Source: Armillaria gallica
Lineage: Eukaryota; Basidiomycota; Agaricomycetes; Agaricales; Physalacriaceae
Assembly (NCBI GenBank): GCA_037576215.1
Contig: JBANDB010000008.1
Span: forward strand, 2,418,001 to 2,482,000
Length of the DNA stretch: 64,000 nucleotides
Direction: 5' to 3'
The notes beneath the pieces were generated by a model that was given only the letters and a program-made list of their open reading frames with translations, made no database searches and was not told where the DNA came from. This document shows, one piece after another, positions 21,591 to 33,999 of the stretch. Both the position numbers and the translations under genes were made by a program. Every line of letters starts with the position of its first letter. The stretch's first letter is position 1.

Positions 21591-23683
21591 TCATTGCGCT
21601 TTGTGAAGCCATTTCTTCAGAGGAATCATGCCGCCCTTATCGACTGCCTTCTTTACATCCTCCCGCTCGACAACACATATATATTTCAGGAATTCCTTCG
21701 CTGTATTCCACGAAGGCGCTGCTACCAATACGAACATCTTGGCAGCAACAAGAGTTTCGAAAGTCTATTTCACTCAAGATCAGCAACAGGAGATAAACAA
21801 CAAGAGTTGTTTTACACGTACGCTCATAAGCACATCTCGGGAACATCTGACCATACCAATGCTGCCTCCGTTTATTTGAACAGGTGCAGCAGTTGACGAA
21901 CGAACTTGGTCTCGGAAATATTGGTGCAGCATCTCGAAGGTCACCACGGAATATCCAGCAGTGCTGGCGTGAACTGAGGCGATCAAGAGGCAGACAGCGG
22001 AGTAAGGGAGATCTTTGGGAGCTGATCAAGGAACTGAAAACCTGGATAAGGATATGAAGACTTACTATGAAGATATGGGTACAGTGGCCGAGCGCGGTGA
22101 GTTTCAACCGACGCCAAGAGTTGGGAAGAGGTGGGCCAAGGCGCTTCTGGGGACAAAGCCACAACCATTGAAGTCTAGGAGTTTGGTAGAATAAGGGATT
22201 GGGACATTTCAGATCAAATAAAGAAACAGACCAAGAGGGTCGCAAACATTCTCATGTCTTTCGTGATACTGAACGTCTCGGATAAAATTTGCAGAGTAGA
22301 CTTGTCATCCAAGAACTGCTGAACACGAGTCTCCCACGTCGACCTCCATTGAGCGAGGTCCTCCTCATCCGTAAAGGCGTCCTCGTCAATAGGCACGCAG
22401 AGTATCGCCTTGGCCAGCCGCCTCCAGTATTCCATCGTATGAGGAGCTACTCGTAAAATTCTCCCCGAGAATCGGCTTTTGACCCTCTTCTCCAGCAGAT
22501 TTATGGTATCGATGCGGGTGGTAAGCCCAACAACGGCTAACCCCTTGCTGCCAGCACCGGCTCTGCAACTCTGGGCAGTATCCAGTAGACAATAGAGTAA
22601 CGCCTGCCGCGCATGGAGTGCGAACAAATCGAATCCTTCGAGGATGATGATAGAGGCTCGAGAAAGAGTCGGCAGAACGGCGATGAGGGCAGGCAGGTGC
22701 GTTGATGAAGGTTCTGCAAACGTCTCCGAGTTGTCCGTTGGTGCATCAATAAAAGGGTTGGGTTCGTCATCGTTGTTGTGCGTCTGCTCCTCATCCTCAG
22801 CGGATAGGAACGACGCGCCCGTTTGTTCTCTAAGTTGTCTAGCTATTTCGCGCATTGCCAGGCGGTCGTTCTGTTGAACCCAACCAGACAGCCAGATGAT
22901 TATTGGCGGGCTGTCGCCGGACGAAACCTTTGACAGAGCGCGCTCTAGCATCTGTGACAGTTTAGAGCCGCCTAGCGAGAAAAACAGCAAACTCACCATA
23001 CTTTTCCCCGTACCTCGAGGCCCAAGTAAAAGGCAGCTGTTACCCTCCCCTCTCTCGACTGTCCCACTTAACAATTCATCTAGGTTTTGAGACGTCGAGG
23101 TGTTTGTCTGGTCCACATCATCATCGTCTTCAGTATTGTCCTCGAGTTGGATATTAGACATGTTGCGTAGCGCATGGAGAATGGCGTATTTCTGAGAATT
23201 CAGACATTCGTGGAACTGCAACGGTAATGATCCCGAGGCGAGATTAATGAGAGTACGGGACCTCTTCGAGGGAGAGGTCGGTGGAGGCGTAGGAGAGCAG
23301 ACGCGTGACTGTCCACGCGTGGTGCGTCGTTTCGGTGTTGCTGTTGAAATTGCTTTGATTCTCGCCTTCTTGGCCGGAGAACGCTGTGGTTCTGCGCTGC
23401 TATCATCGTCTACAATCCGGCGTTTCAAAGCTGACCGTTTTGGAGGTACAGCTTCAGCGCTGCTCTGACGCGACTTTGGCAGTATATCCAGCTCATCTTC
23501 ACTGCTCGTCTCTCCTTCGCCACCATCCTCGGTATCAGGGGAAGTCGGTCTGATCTGCGGTCGACGGCCTCGTGTTCGAGGGGTGCGTTTAGTAGGTGAT
23601 TGTGCTGTAGATGAGGCCCGAGTTACAGGCTTTCGTGGCGACGAAGATGGCGTTTTGGCGGGTGTTTTGCGTTTTGGAGGCAT
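21591..23683 (-). CDS. ORC4: origin recognition complex subunit 4
   Basis: AAA+ subunit of ORC, which marks replication origins. The start MPPKRKTPAKTPSSSPRKP is at 23683. About 150 residues of Lys/Arg/Ser/Pro-rich disorder (with TRGRRPQIRP) precede the ATPase core. Core marks are FHECLNSQKYAILHALRN, Walker A LLLGPRGTGKSMV, sensor-like IIILEGFDLFALHARQALLY and GLTTRIDTINLLEKRVKSRFS. After an intron at about 22176-22229 come the C-terminal winged-helix exons: LPYSAVCLLIASVHASTAGY, VVTFEMLHQYFRDQVRSS, GGSIGMVRCSRDVLMS, then the last exon FETLVAAKMFVLVAAPSWNT to KKWLHKAQ. Start codons of ORC4 and MED20 are only 164 bp apart, so they share a promoter. The Walker B position reads ILEGFD rather than a DE pair, as in ATPase-poor Orc4 proteins. 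Confidence 0.88.
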
Positions 23684-23847
23684 GGAGGAAGAATTCGACG
23701 AAGAAAGGGGCAGCGAAGAAGGATAGTTTTAGAATACAAGGCAGGACGGTGTGACACCAGATCGCGTGATCGCGTCGGCACAGCGTCACATGTTAATTCT
23801 GTCACTTTGCATGCCACCAGCTGGACACTGACGCCGTCGCTGCATGA

Positions 23848-24861
23848 ATGGGCTTCTCTGGGTACGTCTGCAGCAGTATCTTCGTTTGATAAATGTCACA
23901 AATATACGGTATAGGCTCGCGCGATGGCTCAACGCGCCGACTACAGCTCTACCATTGATTAGGGAAAATATTCTGGTTAATCATAATGTATTACCTTCAT
24001 CTTATTGCCGTCCCCGCTGTTCATCTCTTTGCCAGGGTCGCCTTGAAGGCAAATGGCAGCTTTCCGTCAAGTCTTTCCGATCCACCCTATCCCAGTCAGA
24101 TGGTTCTCAGGTTCCCTCAGAAAGGTCGATGTGTGCACTGACGATGGGCGAGAACGTCTTCGTTCTCTTGGACGACCCCGGTGCTCCCTCTCGGATAGAG
24201 GCAGAGAACCTCACCCAACCTCCCACACATTACCGAAATACATTCCTGACTCTCAGCCCTCCTGGAGCACTGGAGCACCTTCTTGCCCAGCTCAAGGCGC
24301 GCTGGGTTTCAGTGCGACAATCCACCGCCAATACTGCGCCGAGAACCCAGGCAGCTGGGCCACAGCTTCTTATTGACGGGCACGTCTTCTCCATTGGAAC
24401 TGATTGGATCGTGCGCATAGGCAATGTCGTTCTCTCAGGTGGTGCGGTCAAAGGGATGCTCCTGGAAGTAAGTCGCGACAACATGTTTCTTGCAATGTCT
24501 TGACTAGTTATAGGCGGAATACCTTCCTTTGCCCGTCCTGAGCTCCCCACTGCAAGACGGCACATCCGAGCTCTTGTCGAACCTTCTGACCTCGATCCTG
24601 CCCAATATCCGGGATGCCAAGACAGTAGCCATCACCATCAGCGATTCTCAGTGGGAAGATGTATTATGGAACCGCGAGGAGGAAGAGAAGGAAAAGCGAA
24701 GCAAAGAAGAACGTATGCCGGTGGATGAGGACGATATTTATGTGTACGGGGATGAGGAGGAGGACGGAAAGCAGCAGCCTCGAGACTGGACAGGCGTCGA
24801 CCGAGATCGCCGGTCTGCTTTCCTGATAATGGCGGCACTGCGTTCTGAGGGTATCCTGTAG
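23848..24861 (+). CDS. MED20: Mediator of RNA polymerase II transcription subunit 20
   Basis: Head-module subunit of Mediator (Srb2/TRFP family). The first exon is only 14 nt: ATG at 23848, MGFSG, with an intron starting at GTACGT 23862. The next exon continues LARWLNAPTTALPLIRENIL. This start beats the ATG at 23844, which would be out of frame across the intron. Further exons give GRLEGKWQLSVKSFRSTLSQ, VFVLLDDPGAPSRIEAENL, FSIGTDWIVRIGNVVLSGGAVKGMLLEAEYLP, and a C-terminal DWTGVDRDRRSAFLIMAALRSEGIL. An acidic EEEEKEKRSKEER insert lies near 24680-24760. About 260 residues fits the family. Divergent from ORC4. Confidence 0.85.
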
Positions 24862-24981
24862 CATGACGTAACTGTCCAGACCGTGAGAGACTTAAGCTTT
24901 CGCCTTGACTCGATCCTTCAGTCTACGTTGCACTTGAATACATGCCTTAGCGTACTCTTTCCTTTCCGTTGTCCTCAAGGA

Positions 24982-26817
24982 ATGCTATGCCGCCCTCGTT
25001 CTGTCATGCTCAGCGTTCCACGGCCCCGTCTCACACTCGGTCGACGACTCGAGTCTACCGCCCTTCATTTTTATCAGAATAGACAGCTAGAACTTTACGC
25101 GGCCAAGGAGACTAAACGGTTGACATTGAGGCAGCTGGTGTGTTTTTGTAGTATTGTCGACGTCCTGGTCATTGATGACCATCCAGGTGTTCTTTGGTCG
25201 TTCTATCAACGAGGAGCGTATCATCACAGTGGGCTCGTTATTCTCGTTGTTCGTGTCATTTTGTGAACGTAAGCCCTAGAGCGCCAATTACGTTCGTACG
25301 GAGCTCCCCGTCCGCATTGCGCACCGTCTACGGGATCTCCAGGCTTTGCCATATATCGTTGTGACTCAGGAAGGCGTAGCCAAGGTCTATGAGGTGCGTT
25401 TTCTGCAAACCATCATACGTGGCATCTTGTTCAATGCATATCTATTTAAGCTCTACTGGTCGGCTTTTGAGAAGTGCGTCTCCCATATTTTGCAGCCCTA
25501 CCACCAACCCATGCATATCTAGATTCCGACGTTACCCAGTGGTGACCTCATTAGCTGAGAATGAAAAGTTCTGTCAATTCGTGGCTCAGCTTCTCAACGA
25601 ACAGTATGAATCTTCATGTACCTTCACAGTAAGCAGGCTTCTTACAGCGCTTCCAGTGCAACCGTAATCCCGAACCTCTATCTCGGTCTTTCGTTATCGT
25701 CACCCTATCTAGCACCAGATCAGCTCGACTCCTTCATGCGTCGGATGCTGATTTCACGTATTTCCCGGCGTGTTCTGGCGGAACATCACATTGCCCTTTC
25801 CGAAGCCTATGCTGGAACCCGTGCGCAAGAATCCCGCGTTGGCATCATTTCCACAGCGCTTGATGTCGCAGGATGTATCCGCCGTTGTACCGACCTGTTG
25901 AAGTCCCGGCCCCTTCAAGACGCAAAGGGATGGCCGCAAATCGTGATCGATGGGCATTTGGATTGCAAGTTTGCATATATTCGGGAGCATCTTGAGTACG
26001 CGTCTGTCTTTTGTGACATGTGAGAAAAGGTGAATAACCGCTGATAGGTATATAATCTTTGAGCTTCTCAAGAATGTAAGGTTTACAGCACCCAAATATG
26101 ACTGCTGACACGCTGTGTAAATTTTCAGGCTGTGGATGCAACCCGTCATAAACACGCTTCTAGCGACAGCTTGCCTCCAATCAATGTCACGGTCGCGGAA
26201 GGAACAGACGATGTCGGCATTCGAGTATCGGACCAAGGTACTTGCACTCGTCTCTGTTCCGTAACATGAAATTCGCCTAACATGTGAGGAGGTGGCGGTC
26301 TGTTTAACAACTCTTGCCCGGTGAAGTCTCCCGAAGACCTCTTCTCATTCTCGCATGTTAGGAACGCGACGCGGTTGGACGACGAGCGTTTAGTTGCGCT
26401 CCGCACAGTCAGCAGCAGCCAGGAGGGATTGCAGGCGACTGTTGGTGAACAAGTTGCAAGATGGAAACAGGATGGGGAAACGGACAACATCGCGTTACAA
26501 GGGACCCATCCAAAGATTGGTATAGGGCTTCCTATGAGCAATATCTTCGCTACGTGGGTCACTCCTATTGCTCGGGTTCAGAACTTGTCCTGATCATCGC
26601 GTTCAGATATTTCGGTGGATCTTTGGAGTTGGTATCATTAGATGGATGGGGTGAGTCAGAATGAGTGTGTAGATAGATAATTCACTCACATCAAGATTTC
26701 CAGGGACGGATGTGTATTTGCGTGTTCCGAAACTGGTATGTTCGGATATCCATTGTTAATCACCCTAGCTCACCCCACATTGATCAGGGAACAAACCTTG
26801 AAGGAATAGAGGTCTAA
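24982..26817 (+). CDS. mitochondrial pyruvate / branched-chain alpha-keto acid dehydrogenase kinase
   Basis: Protein kinase of the GHKL fold that inactivates a mitochondrial alpha-keto acid dehydrogenase complex by phosphorylating E1. The start MLCRPRSVMLSVPRPRLTLGRR at 24982 is arginine-rich and non-acidic, as a mitochondrial presequence. Then come the helical N-domain (ALHFYQNRQLELYAAKE, YVRTELPVRIAHRLRDLQALPY), the histidine segment RISRRVLAEHHIALSE, N-box IIFELLKNAVDATRH, G1 box VSDQGGGL, the ATP lid and G2 box KIGIGLPMSNIFATYFGGSL. The C-terminus ends GTDVYLRVPKLGTNLEGIEV. ELLKNA.DAT leans toward the BCKD-kinase/Pkp2-like branch, but I cannot separate it from PDK by eye. Several introns of 50-60 nt occur (for example 25138-25190, 26240-26290). 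Confidence 0.85.
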
Positions 26818-27237
26818 CACGGATGCGATGGCTCTATTCCACGCAAGGATCCGCTTGTGATGTACCGCCCGACCGTGCCTCGTATTTGTATATATGACAT
26901 GCTTGCGACGGTCAGTTCACGACGAGTTCTCGAGCTGGGAACCGTCTTGAAGTGGATGATAGTGCTAGTCTGCATCGATGTTGTACGATAATCATGAATG
27001 ATGATGCAGATGACCCGAAGAGATGAAGATGATGATAGCTGCAGATTCTGCAGATGTGCCCTGAATTTCAATACAGCCGTTCATTGCGGTGTCATCGGAG
27101 GATCGGAAGTTTGTGCCGACTGAAATAGCAGTAAAATAAGAGCGCCTATGTCCCTTGAAGTCCCTTGACCTTGTCTCCGTCTGTGCATGGCTTGTCTCCC
27201 ATAAGGTCCTTCGTCTTTCCCTTCTGTGTTCAGAGCC
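26818..27237. other. intergenic, 5' region of the proline-rich protein gene
   Basis: 420 bp between two + strand genes. No coding signal beyond shadow ORFs, and no repeat seen. Confidence 0.45.
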
Positions 27238-28435
27238 ATGGATCCATCTCAGCATGATTTTGTTCCTCCACCTGCATATTCCGCTCAGGAGGAGTTGGAC
27301 ACCAAGATATCAGCCGCGCTTGCAGCATCGTTAGCGATAACACAGCCGCCCCCGCAGCAGGCGGAGGAGGAGGAATGGGAGCAGTGGGATGATGCCGTAT
27401 TCAATGCTGCGGCTCGCTCAGGACAAGCGCCATCCAGTTCGGACCATCGACGAGAAAGTCGCGCAGAGTCCAGTCCCACTGCAGCCCACCGGGCGCTTCC
27501 CGCTCGACCCGGGGCAGCCGGACCACCAGTACCGCCCCTCAAGATACACAAGAAAAATCGGTCGTCAACGAGCTCGACGTCGTCCAAATCGCGACCCAGC
27601 TGGTACTCCGAGGCTGGGCTTGACAGTCATCAGTCGGGTGACGCCGCAAGACTAGCGTTAGCGTCTCCACCTGCAGGGTCTTCGCATGCTGTACCTGTTC
27701 GCCGTGACAGCGACGGCCACGACTACAGCGTGCCGCCGCCGCCCTTTACGGCTGTCGGCCCGTCGCTTGAGGGTCCGCCGTTCGAAGAGATGGACCCGCT
27801 TGGTTTCCGACCGAATCCGCCCCCCAGCCGCCCGCCCAGCCGAGCACCGTCCGTGCCTCCGTCCCAGCTCCGGGCCCCTCTGCCTATACCCAACGCACAG
27901 CCAATGCTACGCGTCTCGCGAGTAGAACCGGCTGTGGGCTTGGACACGGGGGCGGCACGTCTGAGCTTCAACCCGGCAGTCGCATACAGCAAGCACAAGG
28001 CTGCCCAAGCTGTTCCAACCGATTACCACCCCCCAATCCAGTCTTTTGACGCTGCTGCTCTCTACAAGTATGTATCTGCTTTTCACTCCCGCCTTGCCGG
28101 CGCTGACTCGTCCCTCAGTTCCTCGGTAGCCTCGCATCTCACTATTGTACCGTCCCAGCGTCCACAGTAATTACTGCTTCCATTTAAGACTTACAAGTCG
28201 CTGAGTCTCTCCCAGATCCTATGTCACGCCGCCCCGTCCCCCAAGCAGTGGTTCTTACATGAGTTCGCACTCAGGGTCGGGATACAAACGGGAGACTTGG
28301 CCTGCACCCCCTATACCATCGTCCCGATACATACCACCCTCGGCTCAATATCCTCACCACGGAGGATCGCCTGTTGACGCCCCCGTGCCAAGGTGGGCAA
28401 CATCGGAACAACAGCTCTCCAACATGTTCAGATGA
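27238..28435 (+). CDS. proline-rich disordered protein with N-terminal PPxY motif
   Basis: Two exons: 27238 to about 28069, then from about 28217 to the stop at 28435. The protein opens MDPSQHDFVPPPAYSAQEELD; PPPAY is a PPxY ligand for WW domains such as those of Rsp5/NEDD4 ligases. A helical acidic stretch follows (AALAASLAITQPPPQQAEEEEWEQWDD), then about 300 residues of Pro/Ser/Arg-rich disorder (RPSWYSEAGLDS, PPPPFTAVGPSLEGPPFEEMDPLGF, PPPSRPPSRAPSVPPS). The second exon gives SYVTPPRPPSSGSY to QQLSNMFR. No enzyme domain is visible. GC content and third-position G/C are higher than in the neighbours. Possibly a trafficking or ubiquitin-ligase adaptor, as inferred only from PPxY. Confidence 0.65.
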
Positions 28436-28635
28436 CTTGCCCACCGCTTTATATCCTCGCATAACGCGGCCTTTGACTTCCATATTATGCCCTTGCTCAA
28501 TATTGTTTTTGATCTATGGTAAAGATTATAATCAAATATGTACTTGTAAACACTATATTCAGCGCCGCTTGGCAACACCGTCTGGAGCAAATATGATGAT
28601 GTTTGTATTTTCAAATTTTGATCTGCTAACCCGCA

Positions 28636-30658
<2,023 letters not shown>

Positions 30659-30810
30659 CCTCAAGCTGGCTGCCATTGTGTACTTGATGATTTCGGATGA
30701 CGACTGGCCGGCCAGTTATATCTTATATCTAAATAATCCCTTTTATGTGCTTAAGGATGGTTCTTTGTGTAAGAGATTGCCCGTGCATTTCTGGATCGTC
30801 TGCCAGCCTT

Positions 30811-32692
30811 TTATTCCTTATTCGGAGGATCGTATTGAACATGTACCGCTGCCAAACTATCAGTCACCGCTTCAACACTCTCGGGAGCGATGATATTGCG
30901 ACTGGGTTGGTTATCCATCTCCCCCCGCAAGTTTTCATAAAATTCCCTGCTCAACCCTGCCTTCTCTCTATCATCAGCATTGAATGGACCTTTGATGTCT
31001 CCACGCCAGCCGTTCCGTACTTCTTCTCTGAAAGTCTTTATGGGATCGACGTTACCGTCCTTTTCGCAGATCCACGTAAACCATCTATGGCCCGCCGTCA
31101 CATGGGTGACTTCGTCGGCATGGATGATTTCCATGGCCCGGACACTTTCGTCGTCTCCGGCTTTCTTGAAACGTGCAATTGTGCCGGGGTTCACGTCGAG
31201 GCCCCTGGCTTCGTGCACGAGGTGGATGATAGCAAGTCGGGCACGGAACGAGTTGGCAGTGATGGTTGCTGACTCCCACAGAGCTGCATGGACAGGCAGA
31301 CTACCGTAAGGTGTCATCGGAGAAGTGGCGGCCAGCCGGGATGTCAGTAGGGTACTGAAGGTATGATTCGTTAAAATGCAACTCGTGAAAGAAAAAAAAA
31401 CAGCGAAAGGAACTGACAAATGCTTGGATTCGTCCAGTGCCATTTTTGTAAAATCGGAAAAGAAAGCCGGAGGCAGATTGGGGTGCGTTGGTCCGAACCT
31501 AGCCATGATATCCCACCTATATAATCCTTAAGTCCAACTTTGCCAGTGGAGGTGTAGAACCGGCTCACTTACGCAAGATCTATCCTGTAGAAAACTCGTG
31601 AGACACGTAAATGCAACCAAGTTCGCGACTTACGCCCACTGTTCAATATTAGCGAGGGCATGCAGCATGACAGCTCTGCTTTTCCTATTCTTCATTTTCA
31701 CAGGCTCTACGGTGTTTCTCTCATATTGGGCTTCGCGCAACGGCACATCAGGAGGACGAGGGGCGTTAGGTGATTTGTGTCCTATAGAAGCTAATTTTCC
31801 TGTCCGGAAAAGCTGAACTGCGTGGCGAGTTCGCTGAACCTACGTAAGACACATATCAACAATTATCCTAGACGATATGATATTGAAATCACCTTCAGTG
31901 TTGGATTTGGTGTGTTGAGGATAAGCACAGCCCATTGCATTAGTGTAGTGGGGGCATTTGTCGTAGGTACAATTGGCTCTTCTACAGTGACGGATTCAAT
32001 GGTCGAAGATCTGACGGGCAGAGAGGTCGCGTCTTCAACCAGAGGCGGAGGATCCGCAAACTCTAATAAAAGTAATGAGCAGAGTCTAAGTCGCAAAGTG
32101 TGCGTGAAAAATACCTTCAGAAACGGGTCTGAGCTCGACCAACCGCCAATTTGTTCCATCTTTCGGGGTCTCGACATATACCGTGTCAAGCCCATCCGAT
32201 GGATTGGTGTTTACTTTGACATCATATGTACAAGTATGCAGTCCCGTTTCACTTTTTCCGGTTTCGAGATTGAAATCATACCTGTGATCAAAGGATTTTG
32301 CTTAGTTCACAACGAGCAGGCACATATTTTAGAAGCACTTTCCTGTGCCAGGGACATACTGCCACAATTCCTGAATCATATTCTTCTATATCGGCGTGGG
32401 ACATGTCGGCACCGAGGTGGGGACAAATCGATTCCATGACATATATCTGCTTGTACATGGCTTTTAGGTTTTCTCTGTCGGTAGATCTTTCATTCCTAAC
32501 TGCTGGCACCAGTGGGGATAAACGAAACAGAATTAGTCCGTGGTAGATTCCTTCTTGGGAGCGTATGGTCATCAGAAAGCGTAGATGGGACAGTAGATGT
32601 CGAAATGGTGCTATTCTAGTTAGATGAACGACATGAGACTCGAGGAAAGCAAGAGATACAAGTGTTAGAGAGACATACCGAAGCAGCGCCAT
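30811..32692 (-). CDS. Rieske [2Fe-2S] - DUF455 (ferritin-like) fusion protein
   Basis: Two domains in one reading path. The N-terminal Rieske domain has both cluster boxes: CPHLGADMSHAD (about 32400-32430) and CPWHRYDFN (CPWHR near 32345, next exon from about 32282), followed by TGLHTCTYDVKVNTNPSDGLDTVYVETP. A Pro/Thr linker leads to DUF455: TLMQWAVLILNTPNPTLK, RTRHAVQLFRTGKLASIGH, MLHALANIEQWA, KMALDESKHL, LIHLVHEARGLDVNPGTI, EIIHADEVTHVTAGHRWFTW. The E..H pairs (IEQ, DESKH, EARG, DEVTH) look like ferritin-type di-iron ligands. It ends HVQYDPPNKE. The ATG at 32692 opens a very short first exon (MALLR); splicing between 32678 and about 32460 is unresolved, so the first ~60 residues are uncertain. 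A redox or mono/dioxygenase-like role is inferred only. Confidence 0.8.
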
Positions 32693-32760
32693 TTTTATCC
32701 CAACCGAGGACCAGGCACGATCTACTTACGAGAGGACCGTGCAAGCTGAAGTTGAAGTTA

Positions 32761-32795
32761 AGATAGGCGACATCCAGAAGCATCGACATCACGTG
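32761..32795 (+). repeat. left terminal inverted repeat of the outer transposon
   Basis: 35 bp, beginning AGATAGGCGACATCC and ending CATCACGTG. It contains two direct CGACATC copies (32768 and 32784). Perfect match to the rejoined right end. Confidence 0.88.
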
Positions 32796-33282
32796 ACTCC
32801 TGATGTGACAGACCTTGTCGGACAATAGGCTCTTGGCACACTTACTTAGACACTTTTCTTTTGGTATATAAAGATGCTAGGGGACCTGTTTGACCTTCCT
32901 TCGGTTTTAGATTTCTCATATTTCAAGTTTATTATTTTGTCAGTCCAGAATTTTTGCGTCTTACATAAGCAACAATTACCATATATAGATGCCTATATAT
33001 TGCAATTTTCGCCGCCTTCGGCCTCCAGTATGCCCACAAACATCAGAAACCCAAAAAATAAGCAACCTAATGGGTCACACTCCAACGAAGTGCAAGGTGG
33101 GCTTCCAAATTTGTTCAAAAATGAACAAAACTCATGCAGCAGGCCCAGACTGTGACAATAGTGACATTGTTACCGCACTGGATGCTGTTCCCGTGGTTTC
33201 TCAGCGACAGTCAGCGCATGCACATCGTAATAATTACATCTGATTTGAGCTCCTCAGATTATTTACACGCAATCTCTGGTGC

Positions 33283-33396
33283 ATGAATGCATACAAGAAA
33301 GGTTTAAATGGTCACCAGGCTGCTTGGGCTTTCAAAAAGTATCGGGGACACCGGGATCTACCTGACTCAATCCTTGAAGAGCTTGACGGGGCTTAG
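33283..33396 (+). pseudogene. short transposon-derived coding remnant inside the outer element
   Basis: A 37-codon frame reads MNAYKKGLNGHQAAWAFKKY then RGHRDLPDSILEELDG and stops. The Y.KGL.G.QAAWA.KKYR.HR.LP pattern resembles, from memory, N-terminal segments of proteins encoded by Agaricomycete DNA transposons. Upstream frames (33003-33240) are broken and of uncertain relation. Too short to be functional; could equally be a captured host fragment. Confidence 0.3.
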
Positions 33397-33520
33397 AAGA
33401 AAAGGCAATACTTTATTTTAGTTGGCTTCTGAAGCTCGTAATCTACATCCAGCCGTGTTTTGATGAAATTGGTTTTACCGATCTCGAAATTTTTGCGCTG
33501 TGACATCACATGTCACGCTG

Positions 33521-33549
33521 CACGTGATGTCGATGCTTCTGGATGTCGC
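33521..33549 (-). repeat. right terminal inverted repeat of the outer transposon (first 29 bp; last 6 bp at 33923-33928)
   Basis: CACGTGATGTCGATGC to GGATGTCGC, reverse complement of 32767-32795. The final CTATCT of the repeat is displaced to 33923-33928 by the inner element and its duplicated GATGTCGC. Confidence 0.88.
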
Positions 33550-33914
33550 AGGACCCTGGATAATGCCTTATGAGGCCTGATCCCAGATTTTCGAAAATTT
33601 TGGCATTTTGTCCGGACCGAAAAATTGCAATTTGGGCCGTTTTTGTCCGATTTGGACTCAAGGCTGTCACCAAAAATGCAGTGTCGGGGGCAGTCGGGGG
33701 TCCGTCGGCCCCCGCGGTACCTCCCGCCGCCGAGCGCCACAGGGCGGGGGGACTTCAATGGCCTAAAAGGTCGAGTATTTGTCCGAATTTCGATCAGGGC
33801 TTACCGTCAGTTGGCCCCGTTTGTCCGGACTTTTGACCCAGGCTTAGAGGGTAAATTTGGCCAAAGATTGTCCGAATTGGGCTCAGGGCTCATAGGGTAT
33901 TATCCGGGGTCCTG
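33550..33914. mobile_element. 365-bp hAT-like MITE inserted in the right TIR of the outer element
   Basis: Ends AGGACCCTGGATAAT and, inverted, AGGACCCCGGATAAT match at 30 of 35 positions (33550-33584 against 33880-33914). The element is flanked by the identical 8-bp GATGTCGC at 33542-33549 and 33915-33922, the duplication length of hAT elements. That GATGTCGC is proven to be target sequence because it belongs to the outer element's TIR. The middle (about 33675-33760) is very GC-rich with CCCCCGC blocks. The heptamer TTGTCCG recurs at 33608, 33643, 33779, 33821 and 33868, often followed by a TCAGGGCTTA-like sequence, suggesting internal transposase-binding repeats. No coding capacity. Confidence 0.85.
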
Positions 33915-33999
33915 ATGTCGCCTATCTTATAATAAAGCTGATCCTCAAACACGTGCCAGTGCTCTTGATCGGCTAACAATTTGTTTTCCAAAAACCACC

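Larger units (their letters stand above)
32761..33928. mobile_element. non-autonomous DNA transposon with 35-bp perfect TIRs and TA target duplication
   Basis: The left end (32761-32795) starts AGATAGGCGACATCC and runs to CACGTG's last G. Its exact reverse complement is found at 33521-33549 joined to 33923-33928, that is, the right end interrupted by a second element. Outside the repeats lies TA on both sides (32759-32760 and 33929-33930), a Tc1/mariner-like duplication. Beyond the perfect 35 bp, weaker inverted similarity continues (TGATGTGACAG at 32801 against CTGTGACATCA at 33498). Without the insert the element is about 795 bp. Inside is mostly non-coding DNA with a short transposase-like or captured frame at 33283. 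It fills nearly all of the promoter between the Rieske-DUF455 and JmjC genes. Confidence 0.85.
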
